Positions 1 through 6,541 of a stretch of DNA of 11,444 bases are shown here, in pieces. Source of the DNA: Pseudomonadota bacterium (GTDB lineage Bacteria > Pseudomonadota > Alphaproteobacteria > Rhodobacterales > Rhodobacteraceae); the NCBI GenBank assembly GCA_021813645.1, contig JAKAJW010000197.1, positions 1 through 11,444 of the forward strand, in the 5' to 3' direction. The first letter of the stretch is position 1. Each line of letters opens with the position of its first letter. Both the position numbers and the translations under genes were made by a program. The notes under the pieces are model-generated. The model made no database searches, was not told the origin of the DNA, and saw only the letters and a list, made by a program, of their open reading frames with translations.

Positions 1-1440
1 GGCACGCCCCGCGGCATCGGCATCGGCGAGGCAGGCGGCGGCCTGCAGCGCGCCGCTCGCCGCGCCGGCGGACAGCACGAAGCCGCGCCCGTCGTCGCCG
101 GTCGGCGGCCGGGCGGGATCAGGACGGAACATCGCGCCGGTCTCGTCCCAGAGCAGCTTGCCGCCGCAGTGGCTCCAAAGATGGACGACCGGTGACCAGC
201 CGCCGGACATGGCGACCGCGTCGCAGGCGATCTCTTCGATCACCGCCCCCTCGCCCGCCTGCAGGCAGACGGCGACGCCGGTGACGCGCCGCCCGCCAGT
301 CACCTTGGCCAGGGCGCGGCCGGTCTCGACCCGGATGCCGGCGGCGCGGGCCTTGTCGGGCAGCGCGCCCTTCGCCTCGGGCCGGGCGTCGAGGATCGCC
401 GGCACCATCAGCCCGGCCGCCTTCAGCGCCAGCGCGGTGCGATAGGCGTCGTCGTTGTTGGTGACGACGACGGTGCGGTCGCCAGGGCTGACGGCCCAGT
501 TTTCCAGATAGTCGCGCACCGCCGAGGCGAGCATGACGCCGGGAATGTCGTTGCCTGCGAAGGCCAGCGGCCGCTCGATGGCGCCGGTCGCGGCGACGAC
601 GCGCCGGGCGCGGACCCGCCATAGCCGGTGCCGCGGCCGGCCGTCGCCGGGGGTGTGATCGGCCACCTTCTCGTCGATCAACACATAGCCGTGGTCGTAG
701 ACCCCGGCCGCCGTGGCGCGCAGCCGGAGGGTGACATTCGCCATCTTGCCAAGGGCTTCGACGGTCTCCCTCACCCAGGTTTCGGCAGGCTTGCCGTCGA
801 TCTCGACGCCATCGACCGGCGCCCGGCCGCCCCAATGGGCGCTTTGCTCGACCAGCAGCACCCGAGCCCCCGTGGCGGCGGCGACACGCGCTGCCTGCAG
901 CCCGGCGATGCCGCCGCCCGCGATCAGAACGTCGGTGAAGAAATAGCAGTATTCGTAACGGTCTGCGTCGCGTTCCTGCGGCGCCCGGCCGAGCCCGGCC
1001 GATTGCCGGATGAAGGGCTCGAACAGGTATTTCCAGGCCGGGCGGGGATGAAGGAAGGTCTTGTAGTAGAACCCGGCCGGCAGGAAGCGGGCGGCGGCAT
1101 TGTTCAGCACGCCGAGGTCGAACTCCAGGCTCGGCCAGTGGTTCTGGCTGGTCGCGGTGAGACCGTCGAACAACTCGGTGGTTGTGCTGCGCTGGTTGGG
1201 CTCGAAGCGGCCGCCCTCGCCGAGATTGACGAGCGCATTCGGTTCCTCGGCGCCGGCCGCGACCGGGCCGCGCGGGCGATGATATTTGAAGCTGCGGCCG
1301 ACCATCATCTGGTCGTTGGCCAGGAGCGCCGCCGCCAGCGTATCGCCGGCGAAGCCCTTGAACCGCTTGCCGTTGAAGCGGAAGTCGAGCGGCTTGCTGC
1401 GGTCGATCAGCCGGCCGCCGGCGGCCAGACGGGTGCTCAT
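1..1440 (-). CDS. soxA: Sarcosine oxidase subunit alpha, N-terminal 480 codons (runs off the left edge)
   Basis: This is the large flavoprotein subunit of heterotetrameric sarcosine oxidase, which oxidises sarcosine to glycine in the cytoplasm, with tetrahydrofolate as one-carbon acceptor. The frame is open without a stop from the ATG at 1440 to the window edge, about half of the roughly 1000 residues usual for the family. Residues about 14-75 match the N-terminal ferredoxin-like domain of SoxA (KPLDFRFNGKRFKGFAGDTL, then FKYHRPRG near 51-58). Residues 170-199 form a Rossmann dinucleotide site with GGGIAG at 175-180 (G175, G177, G180). A second pyridine-nucleotide-like segment with ATGAIERPLAFAGND follows. 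The ATG overlaps the soxD stop as ATGA, so the two genes are translationally coupled in a soxB-soxD-soxA order; soxG would be expected next, outside the window. Identification is from family resemblance read by eye; the folate-binding C-terminal part is not visible. Confidence 0.95.
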   Translation of the reverse strand, partial: MSTRLAAGGRLIDRSKPLDFRFNGKRFKGFAGDTLAAALLANDQMMVGRSFKYHRPRGPVAAGAEEPNALVNLGEGGRFEPNQRSTTTELFDGLTATSQNHWPSLEFDLGVLNNAAARFLPAGFYYKTFLHPRPAWKYLFEPFIRQSAGLGRAPQERDADRYEYCYFFTDVLIAGGGIAGLQAARVAAATGARVLLVEQSAHWGGRAPVDGVEIDGKPAETWVRETVEALGKMANVTLRLRATAAGVYDHGYVLIDEKVADHTPGDGRPRHRLWRVRARRVVAATGAIERPLAFAGNDIPGVMLASAVRDYLENWAVSPGDRTVVVTNNDDAYRTALALKAAGLMVPAILDARPEAKGALPDKARAAGIRVETGRALAKVTGGRRVTGVAVCLQAGEGAVIEEIACDAVAMSGGWSPVVHLWSHCGGKLLWDETGAMFRPDPARPPTGDDGRGFVLSAGAASGALQAAACLADADAAGRA

Positions 1441-1760
1441 TTGCGGCCCTCCCAGCCCGGCCGCCTGGCCTTGATCGCCGCCACCAGTTCGGCCGGGGGT
1501 TCCTTCGACTGCGCCGGATAGGTGCCGAAGACCTCGAGCGTCGCGGTGTCGCGCGCGGCGAGGAACCACTTGCCGCAGCCATAGGCATGCCGCCAGCGCT
1601 CGAAATGCACGCCCTTGGGGTTCTTGCGGGCGAACATGTAGGCCTCGTAATCCGCGTCCGACGAGCCGGCGCCGAACCGCTTCAGATGCGCCTCGCCGCC
1701 GGGGGCGAGCTCGGTTTCCTCGGCCTTCACGCCGCAGTAGGGGCAGGTGAGGGTCAACAT
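1437..1760 (-). CDS. soxD: Sarcosine oxidase subunit delta
   Basis: This is the small zinc-binding delta subunit of heterotetrameric sarcosine oxidase, 107 residues, a normal length for the family. The N-terminus LTCPYCG gives Cys6 and Cys9, and RHAYGCGKWF gives His58 and Cys62. Together they make the Cys-Cys-His-Cys zinc site expected for this subunit. The segment FARKNPKGVHFERWRHAYGC is the usual family core. The ATG at 1760 is preceded on the minus strand by GGAGG (plus-strand cctcc at 1768-1772), seven bases upstream, which supports the start. The stop overlaps the soxA start by four bases (ATGA). It lies 88 bases downstream of soxB, with a strong stem-loop in that gap. Confidence 0.95.
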   Translation of the reverse strand: MLTLTCPYCGVKAEETELAPGGEAHLKRFGAGSSDADYEAYMFARKNPKGVHFERWRHAYGCGKWFLAARDTATLEVFGTYPAQSKEPPAELVAAIKARRPGWEGRK

Positions 1761-1782
1761 GGGCAGGCCTCCGGGACCGGGA

Positions 1783-1810
1783 AAGGCCGGGGAACCCGCC
1801 CCCGGGCCTT
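1783..1810 (-). terminator. Stem-loop between soxB and soxD (attenuator, partial terminator or mRNA stabiliser)
   Basis: On the minus strand AAGGCC-C-GGGG pairs with CCCC-GGCCTT around a seven-base loop. This gives a ten-pair, GC-rich stem with one bulged base. It sits in the 88-base gap between the soxB stop and the soxD Shine-Dalgarno sequence. Only a few T residues follow the stem before CCC, so it is not a classical intrinsic terminator. It may partly end transcription or protect the 3' end of the soxB message, giving unequal subunit levels. The structure is seen in the sequence; the function is inferred. Confidence 0.4.
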
Positions 1811-1848
1811 CGAAATTTTTCCGAACAGAAGAAGCAGCCTGGGGGACA

Positions 1849-3096
1849 TCAATGCGCCACCCCCGCCGCGACGCTTTCGTCGATGAAGCGGCCCTCGCGG
1901 AACCGGTCGAGGCCGAATTCGGCGGCGAGCGGCCCCGGCTCGCCCTTCGCCATCAGTTCCGCCATCGCCCAGCCGGAGCCGGGGATCGCCTTGAAGCCGC
2001 CGGTGCCCCAGCCGCAGTTGATGAAGCAGTTGCCGAGCGGGGTCTTCGAGAGGATCGGCGAGCGGTCGCCGGTCATATCGACGATGCCGCCCCATTGCCG
2101 CAGCATCTTCAGCCGCGAGAGCATCGGGAAGGTCTCGACCAGCGCCCGCAGGGTCTCCTCGATATGGTGGAAGGAACCGCGCTGGGTGAAGTTGTTGAAC
2201 CCGTCGGTGCCGCCGCCGATCACCATCTCGCCCTTGTCGGATTGGCTGATATAGCCGTGCACGGTGTTGGCCATCACCACCACGTCCAGGCAGGGCTTGA
2301 TCGGCTCGGAGACCAGCGCCTGTAGCGCCACGGCTTCGATCGGCAGGCGGAAGCCCGCCATCTCGGCAACCTGCCCCGAGTGGCCGGCGACGACGATGCC
2401 GAGCTTGCCGCAGCCGATGAAGCCCTTGGTGGTCTCCACCCCGGTCACCCTGCCGCCTTCGGAGCGGACGCCCTTCACCTCGCATTGCTGGACGATGTGC
2501 ATTCCCATCGCCGAGCAGGCGCGGGCATAGCCCCAGGCGACGGCATCGTGCCGGGCGGTGCCGCCGCGGGCTTGGTAGAGCGCGCCGAGCACCGGGTAGC
2601 GCGGCCCGTCGATGTTGAGGATCGGCACCAGTTCCTTCACCTTGGCCGGCTCGATCCATTCGGTCGCGACGCCCTGCAGCAGGTTGGCATGGACGGTGCG
2701 CAGATAGCCGCGGACTTCGTGATGGGTCTGGGCCAGCATCAAGAGGCCGCGCGGGCTGAACATGACGTTGTAGTTCAGCTCCTGGCTCAGCGTCTCGTAG
2801 AGGCTGCGCGCCTTTTCATAGATCGCGGCCGAGGGGTCCTGCAGGTAGTTCGAGCGGATGATCGTGGTGTTGCGGCCGGTGTTGCCGCCGCCAAGCCAAC
2901 CCTTCTCGATCACCGCGACATTGGTGATGCCGAAGTTCTTGCCCAGATAATAGGCGGTGGCGAGGCCATGCCCCCCGGCGCCGACGATCACAACATCGTA
3001 GGCGGCGCGCGGCTCGGGCGAGGTCCAAGCGCGTTCCCAGCCGCGATGGTCGCGAAACGCCTCACGAGCGAGGGCGAAGACGGAATAGCGTTGCAT
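1849..3096 (-). CDS. soxB: Sarcosine oxidase subunit beta
   Basis: This is the catalytic beta subunit of heterotetrameric sarcosine oxidase, a DAO/GlcD-type flavoprotein. It oxidises sarcosine at non-covalent FAD and passes electrons to covalent FMN. It has 415 residues, the expected size. Residues 34-55 hold the FAD-binding motif DVVIVGAGGHGLATAYYL (G39, G41, G44). GNTGRNTTIIRSNY at 71-84 is a strongly conserved SoxB stretch. GGTARHDAVAWGY at 178-190 includes His183, which from its context is the likely FMN-linked histidine. The C-terminal part has GGIVDMTGDRSPI and NCFINCGWGTGGFKAIPGSG, as in other SoxB proteins. It is the first gene of the minus-strand sox operon and diverges from ccmI across about 205 bases. 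A purine-rich GAGAGGGA lies upstream of the ATG, but its spacing (about 12 bases) is long for a ribosome site. Confidence 0.96.
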   Translation of the reverse strand: MQRYSVFALAREAFRDHRGWERAWTSPEPRAAYDVVIVGAGGHGLATAYYLGKNFGITNVAVIEKGWLGGGNTGRNTTIIRSNYLQDPSAAIYEKARSLYETLSQELNYNVMFSPRGLLMLAQTHHEVRGYLRTVHANLLQGVATEWIEPAKVKELVPILNIDGPRYPVLGALYQARGGTARHDAVAWGYARACSAMGMHIVQQCEVKGVRSEGGRVTGVETTKGFIGCGKLGIVVAGHSGQVAEMAGFRLPIEAVALQALVSEPIKPCLDVVVMANTVHGYISQSDKGEMVIGGGTDGFNNFTQRGSFHHIEETLRALVETFPMLSRLKMLRQWGGIVDMTGDRSPILSKTPLGNCFINCGWGTGGFKAIPGSGWAMAELMAKGEPGPLAAEFGLDRFREGRFIDESVAAGVAH

Positions 3097-3301
3097 CGGC
3101 GGATCGAATCCCTCTCGGCGGGCTGCCCCGCAGCGGTTCTGGCCGAGCCTACAGCGAATGCCATCTTCGCAAGCGGCACATTCGGGAAGAATACGACATG
3201 GCCGCCCGGCTGCGGCAGAAGGCCCCGCGCCCAGACACCGCGGCAGAGGGGGCTTTTGCTGTCAGGGCTTTGGTCTTAGATGGAGACCGAAGGAGACGCA
3301 G
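3097..3301. promoter_or_regulatory. Divergent intergenic control region between soxB and ccmI
   Basis: These 205 bases separate the divergent starts of soxB (minus) and ccmI (plus), so they must hold both transcription starts unless a promoter lies further away. No convincing -35/-10 pair or operator palindrome could be picked out by eye. A TTGCTG at 3256-3261 has no properly spaced -10 element after it. The right end carries the ccmI ribosome site AAGGAG at 3290-3295. No gene of its own is supported here. Confidence 0.35.
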
Positions 3302-4807
3302 ATGACCGACTGGCAATTCTGGCTCGCAGCGGGAGTGGTGACGCTGATGGTCGTGGTGCTTCTGCTGCTCGCGCTGCGCGGGCGGCAGGAAGCGGATCCG
3401 GCGGCCGAGCACGATTTGCAGGTCTACCGCGACCAGCTGAAGGAGGTCGAGCGCGACCTCGCCCGCGGAACGATCGGGGCAGACGAGGCCGACCGACTGC
3501 GGGCCGAGGTGGGCCGGCGGGTGCTCGAGGCCGACCGGGCGCGCGGCAGCGAGGCGGAAAGCCGGTCGGCGCCGCGGCAGGCGACGATCGCGGCGGCCAT
3601 GACGATCGTGCTGGTCGGCGCCGGGGCGCTCTGGCTCTACGACCGGATCGGCGCGCCGGGGTATCCGGACCTGCCGATCGCCGAACGGATCGCCGCCTCG
3701 CAAAAGGCGATGGCGGCCCGGCTGAACCAGGCGCAATACGAGGCGGCCGCGCCGAAGCCGGATCTGCCCGCCCCGGACCCGAAATTCCTCGAGCTGATCG
3801 CCAAGCTGCGCCAAGCGGTGGCGACCCGGCCCGACGATCTGCAGGGCCAGCAGCTGCTTGCGAGAAGCGAGACCAAGGCCGGCGATTTCGCCGCCGCCTG
3901 GAAGGCCCAGGCGCAGGTGATCCGGCTGCTGGGCGCCAAGGCCACGGCGGAGGACTACGCTTGGCAGGCCGAGTTGATGGTGCTGGCCGCCGGCTGGCAC
4001 GTCTCGCCGCAGGCCGACAAGCCCTTGGCGACAGCTCTGCGGCTCGACCCTGCGGATTCGCGGGCGCGGTTCCTGACCGGGCTGCTCTACGAGCAGATCG
4101 GCCGGCCCGACCTGACCTTCCAGCTCTGGGAGCCCCTGCTGCAGGGGCCGCAGGACGCGCCCTGGATCGCTCCGATCCGCGATCAGATCGAAACCATCGC
4201 GGCGGCGGCCGGGATCAACTATCAACTGCCACCGGCACCCGGCACCGGACCGACCGGGGCCGATGTGGCGGAGATGGCAAAACTGCCGCCCGAGCAGCGC
4301 GCGCAAATGATCCGCGGCATGGTCGAGCAGCTCGCCGGCCGGCTGGCCAATGGCGGCGGCAGCGTCGACGAATGGGCCCGGCTGATCCGCGCCTATGGCG
4401 TGCTGGGCGAGACGGCCAAGCAGCAGGATGCGCTGGCCAAGGCGCGGGCCGCCTTTGCGAACTCGCCGGCCGATCTGGCCAAGCTGACGGCGGCGGCCGC
4501 ACCGCCGGCCGCCGGGGCGGCGGCGCTGCCAGGGCCGAGCGCCGGCGATGTGGCGGCGGCACAGACGATGTCGCCGCAGGATCGCCAGACGATGATCGAG
4601 GGGATGGTGGGCAAGCTGGCCGAGAAGCTCGACGCCGAGGGCGGCAGCCCGGCGGAATGGGCGCGGCTGATCACCTCCTACGGCGTGCTGGGTCAGACCG
4701 ACAAGGCCAAGGCCGCCTGGGTCAAGGCACAGGCCGCCTTCGCCGGGCATGCCGATCAACTCGCCCCAGTGAAGGCCGCGGCGGAACGGGCCGGGGTGGC
4801 CGGGTGA
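3302..4807 (+). CDS. ccmI: c-type cytochrome biogenesis protein CcmI
   Basis: CcmI is the membrane-anchored chaperone that holds apocytochrome c for the heme-ligation complex (CcmF/CcmH) on the periplasmic side. The protein has 501 residues. Residues about 6-25 form a first membrane segment. Residues 38-80 are the characteristic cytoplasmic loop (VYRDQLKEVERDLARGTIGA, rich in charged helix). A second membrane segment spans about 95-113, followed by LYDRIGAPGYPDLP. The long C-terminal periplasmic part is helical and TPR-like. It contains two similar 80-residue units at 321-400 and 416-495, with about half their positions identical. The start at 3302 is preferred over in-frame upstream ATGs because AAGGAG lies six bases upstream (3290-3295) and the membrane anchor begins directly. 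Its TGA overlaps the GTG start of ruvX, making it the first gene of a three-gene operon. Confidence 0.93.
   Translation: MTDWQFWLAAGVVTLMVVVLLLLALRGRQEADPAAEHDLQVYRDQLKEVERDLARGTIGADEADRLRAEVGRRVLEADRARGSEAESRSAPRQATIAAAMTIVLVGAGALWLYDRIGAPGYPDLPIAERIAASQKAMAARLNQAQYEAAAPKPDLPAPDPKFLELIAKLRQAVATRPDDLQGQQLLARSETKAGDFAAAWKAQAQVIRLLGAKATAEDYAWQAELMVLAAGWHVSPQADKPLATALRLDPADSRARFLTGLLYEQIGRPDLTFQLWEPLLQGPQDAPWIAPIRDQIETIAAAAGINYQLPPAPGTGPTGADVAEMAKLPPEQRAQMIRGMVEQLAGRLANGGGSVDEWARLIRAYGVLGETAKQQDALAKARAAFANSPADLAKLTAAAAPPAAGAAALPGPSAGDVAAAQTMSPQDRQTMIEGMVGKLAEKLDAEGGSPAEWARLITSYGVLGQTDKAKAAWVKAQAAFAGHADQLAPVKAAAERAGVAG
4262..4786 (+). repeat. Duplicated 80-residue helical module inside CcmI
   Basis: Two in-frame copies, at 4262-4501 and 4547-4786, encode the same 80-residue unit. 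It starts with DVA, has M-I-x-G-M-V-x-x-L-A in the middle, then EWARLI and YGVLG, and ends around AxAAFA. By eye about 41 of 80 residues are identical. The copies are joined by a 15-residue Pro/Ala-rich linker. This looks like a tandem duplication of a TPR-type unit in the periplasmic domain; paired units of this kind are plausible for the apocytochrome-binding region. Confidence 0.8.
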
Positions 4808-5283
4808 GCGTCTACGATGCGATCGAGGATTTCGCCGCGGCGCTGCCGGCGATGCGGTCGGTGGCCGGGCTCGACCTCGGCACCAAGACGATTGGAGTGG
4901 CGATTTCCGACCGGCTGTTGACGGTGGCGACGCCGGCGATGGTGATCCGGCGGGTGAAGTTCACCGAGGATGCCGCGGCGCTTCTGCGTCTGGCGGCGGA
5001 ACGCGAGCTTGGCGGCTTCGTGCTCGGCCTGCCGCGCAACATGGACGGATCGGAAGGGCCGCGCTGCCAATCCACTCGGGCCTTCGCCCGCAATCTGGCC
5101 GCGCTGACCGAACTGCCGATCGGCTTTTGGGATGAGCGTCTGTCGACCGTGGCGGCGGAACGCGCGCTGCTGGAGGCGGATGCATCCCGAAAACGTCGCA
5201 AAGAGGTCATCGACCAGGTCGCCGCCGGCTATATATTGCAGGGCGTCTTGGACCGGCTGAGGCATCTGCGAGGACCGCGGTGA
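4804..5283 (+). CDS. ruvX: Holliday junction resolvase-like nuclease RuvX (YqgF family)
   Basis: This is an RNase H-fold nuclease of the YqgF/RuvX family, linked in other bacteria to processing of the 16S rRNA 5' end and originally proposed as an alternative Holliday junction resolvase. It has 159 residues. The motifs appear in order: GLDLGTKTIGVAISD at 22-36 (catalytic Asp24), VLGLPRNMDGS at 73-83, WDERLST at 109-115 (Asp110, Glu111) and IDQVAAGYILQ at 136-146 (Asp137). The chosen start is GTG at 4804, which overlaps the ccmI stop as GTGA and adds a short leader before the first strand. The stop at 5281-5283 overlaps the GTG of the next gene in the same way, so translation of the three genes is probably coupled. 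Confidence 0.93.
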   Translation: MSVYDAIEDFAAALPAMRSVAGLDLGTKTIGVAISDRLLTVATPAMVIRRVKFTEDAAALLRLAAERELGGFVLGLPRNMDGSEGPRCQSTRAFARNLAALTELPIGFWDERLSTVAAERALLEADASRKRRKEVIDQVAAGYILQGVLDRLRHLRGPR

Positions 5284-5516
5284 AGGACGACATCTGGGTG
5301 CGGGAAGAGATCGACAGCCCCTGCGTGAAGGTCTGCGTCGTCCATCCGGAGGCGCGGATCTGCGTGGGCTGCCATCGCACGCTGGACGAGATCGCTGCCT
5401 GGTCGCGGATGACGCCCGAGGCCCGCCGGGAAATCATGGCCGAACTGCCCGGACGTGCGCCGCTGCTGCGACGCCGGCGCGGCGGGCGCGCGGCGCGGCT
5501 CGACCGGCCGTCCTAG
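5280..5516 (+). CDS. DUF1289 domain-containing protein
   Basis: This is a small 78-residue protein of the DUF1289 family, whose function is not established. Residues 13-35 carry the signature SPCVKVC-x8-CVGCHRT, giving Cys15, Cys19, Cys28 and Cys31. That CX3C...CX2C arrangement suggests a bound metal or iron-sulfur cluster. It is followed by LDEIAAWSRMTPEARREIM, also typical of the family. The C-terminal 25 residues are very Arg-rich (LLRRRRGGRAARLDR) and may bind nucleic acid, though this is only inference. The start is GTG at 5280, overlapping the ruvX stop by four bases. It ends the ccmI-ruvX operon and is followed by a hairpin. Confidence 0.88.
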   Translation: MKDDIWVREEIDSPCVKVCVVHPEARICVGCHRTLDEIAAWSRMTPEARREIMAELPGRAPLLRRRRGGRAARLDRPS

Positions 5517-5523
5517 ACCTCCT

Positions 5524-5553
5524 GGCCGACCGCCTCGTCAGGCGCAGTCGGCC
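5524..5553. terminator. GC-rich hairpin between convergent genes (likely bidirectional terminator)
   Basis: GGCCGAC at 5524-5530 pairs with GTCGGCC at 5547-5553, and CGCCT at 5531-5535 pairs with AGGCG at 5540-5544. The loop is CGTC (5536-5539) and the bulge is two bases (5545-5546). This gives a 12-pair stem in the 50-base gap between the DUF1289 stop (plus strand) and the TauE-family stop (minus strand), where both transcripts should end. There is no U tract on either side, so termination may be weak or assisted. Confidence 0.55.
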
Positions 5554-5566
5554 GCGTGGGCCCGAC

Positions 5567-6385
5567 TCAGAGGCCGAGCGCCTTGCGCAGCATGTTGAGC
5601 GCGACCACGGCGAGGAAGGCCGCGAAGACCCGGCGCAGCGGCTTGGGGTCCATCGCATGTGCGAGCTTCACCCCCCACGGTGTGGTGATCAGCGTCATCG
5701 CGATGACCAGAAGGAAGGCGGGGACGTTCACCAGGCCAACGGTGTAGGGCGGCGCGGCGATCGCCGGGGTGAACAGGAAGGTCGCCACCGAGGGCACCGC
5801 GATCAGCATGCCGAACCCCGCCGCGGTGGCGACGGCGCGGTGAATGGGCGTGGCGAACAGCGTCATCATCGGCACGCCGAAGGAACCGCCGCCGATCCCC
5901 ATCAGCACCGAGAGGAAGCCGACGATCGGCGACAGCACCATCCGCAGCGTGCCCGTCGGCATCGCCGCCCCAAGCCGCCATTCGGCCCGGCCGAGGCCGA
6001 GATAGGCGGCGACGACGAGGGCGAGCGCGCCGAAGATCAGTTGCAGCGTCGAGGTGTGCAGCTGGGCCACCGCGAAAGAGCCGAGCACCGAGCCCACCAC
6101 GATGCCCGGGCCATAGCCCCGCAGGATCACCCAATCCACGGCGCCCTTGCGGTTATGGGCGAGCACCGAGCGCGCCGAGGTGACGATGATCGTGGCCAGC
6201 GAGGTCGCGACGCAGATCTGCATCAGATGCGGCCCGCCGTAGCCGAGCGAGGAGAAGGCATAGAAGAAGGCCGGCACCAGCACGATGCCGCCGCCGACGC
6301 CGAGCAGGCCGGCCAGCACGCCGCCGAGCCCCCCGATCACCACAAGCAACAAGGCCATCGGTAGCAGGGCGGCGGTGGCGGGCAT
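5567..6385 (-). CDS. Sulfite exporter TauE/SafE family permease
   Basis: This is an inner-membrane protein of the TauE/SafE (DUF81) family, whose members are proposed to export small sulfur or organic anions. The substrate here cannot be told from sequence. It has 272 residues, normal for the family, and almost all of it is hydrophobic, forming about seven or eight membrane helices. The first helix pair contains the family hallmark GGVLAGLLGVGGGIVLVPAF. The second half repeats it as IVGFLSVLMGIGGGSFGVPM, showing the internal duplication typical of the fold. The start at 6385 is preferred over an in-frame ATG at 6430 because AAGGAG lies nine bases upstream on the minus strand and the hydrophobic segment follows directly. 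It lies downstream of dusA on the same strand, 156 bases apart, and converges on the DUF1289 gene. Confidence 0.9.
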   Translation of the reverse strand: MPATAALLPMALLLVVIGGLGGVLAGLLGVGGGIVLVPAFFYAFSSLGYGGPHLMQICVATSLATIIVTSARSVLAHNRKGAVDWVILRGYGPGIVVGSVLGSFAVAQLHTSTLQLIFGALALVVAAYLGLGRAEWRLGAAMPTGTLRMVLSPIVGFLSVLMGIGGGSFGVPMMTLFATPIHRAVATAAGFGMLIAVPSVATFLFTPAIAAPPYTVGLVNVPAFLLVIAMTLITTPWGVKLAHAMDPKPLRRVFAAFLAVVALNMLRKALGL

Positions 6386-6492
6386 TCTCGGGGCTCCTTG
6401 ACGCGCGTTGGGATATTTGAGTGCCCGCATACAGCGGCGCGCCGGAACTGGCCAGAGGCCGCCGGAAAAGCTTGGCCACAGATGCAGATTTG

Positions 6493-6524
6493 CCCGGCAG
6501 CGCGGCCAAAGCCTCCGCGCCGGG
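6493..6524 (-). terminator. Possible terminator hairpin downstream of dusA
   Basis: CCCGG (6493-6497) and CGCGG (6501-6505) pair with CCGCG (6515-6519) and CCGGG (6520-6524), with a three-base bulge and a nine-base loop. It lies 17 bases past the dusA stop on the minus strand. No clear T run follows. The remaining bases up to the TauE-family start should contain that gene's promoter, but no element could be assigned. Confidence 0.35.
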
Positions 6525-6541
6525 TTTGAGCCGCCCCGACC

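Noticed and set aside
119..1588. Long open frame of 489 codons on the minus strand overlapping soxA
   Set aside because: Its translation is Arg/Gly/Pro-rich with no family features; it is an out-of-frame shadow of the genuine soxA frame in GC-rich DNA.
3240..3290. Sigma-70-like promoter for ccmI (TTGCTG followed by a TCTTAG-like box)
   Set aside because: The spacing between the two boxes is only about 12-13 bases, too short for a normal promoter.
3149..4759. 536-codon open frame on the minus strand opposite ccmI
   Set aside because: It is antisense to the well-supported ccmI gene and has low-complexity, Arg/Gly/Leu-rich content; GC-rich codon use removes stop codons in this frame.
3280..4803. 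Upstream in-frame extension of ruvX through the ccmI region
   Set aside because: The first 508 codons are a frame-shifted shadow of ccmI; recognisable RuvX sequence begins only after the GTG at 4804.
6386..6430. 15-residue extension of the TauE-family permease from the ATG at 6430
   Set aside because: AAGGAG lies just upstream of the 6385 ATG and the membrane segment starts there; the extension is polar and unsupported.
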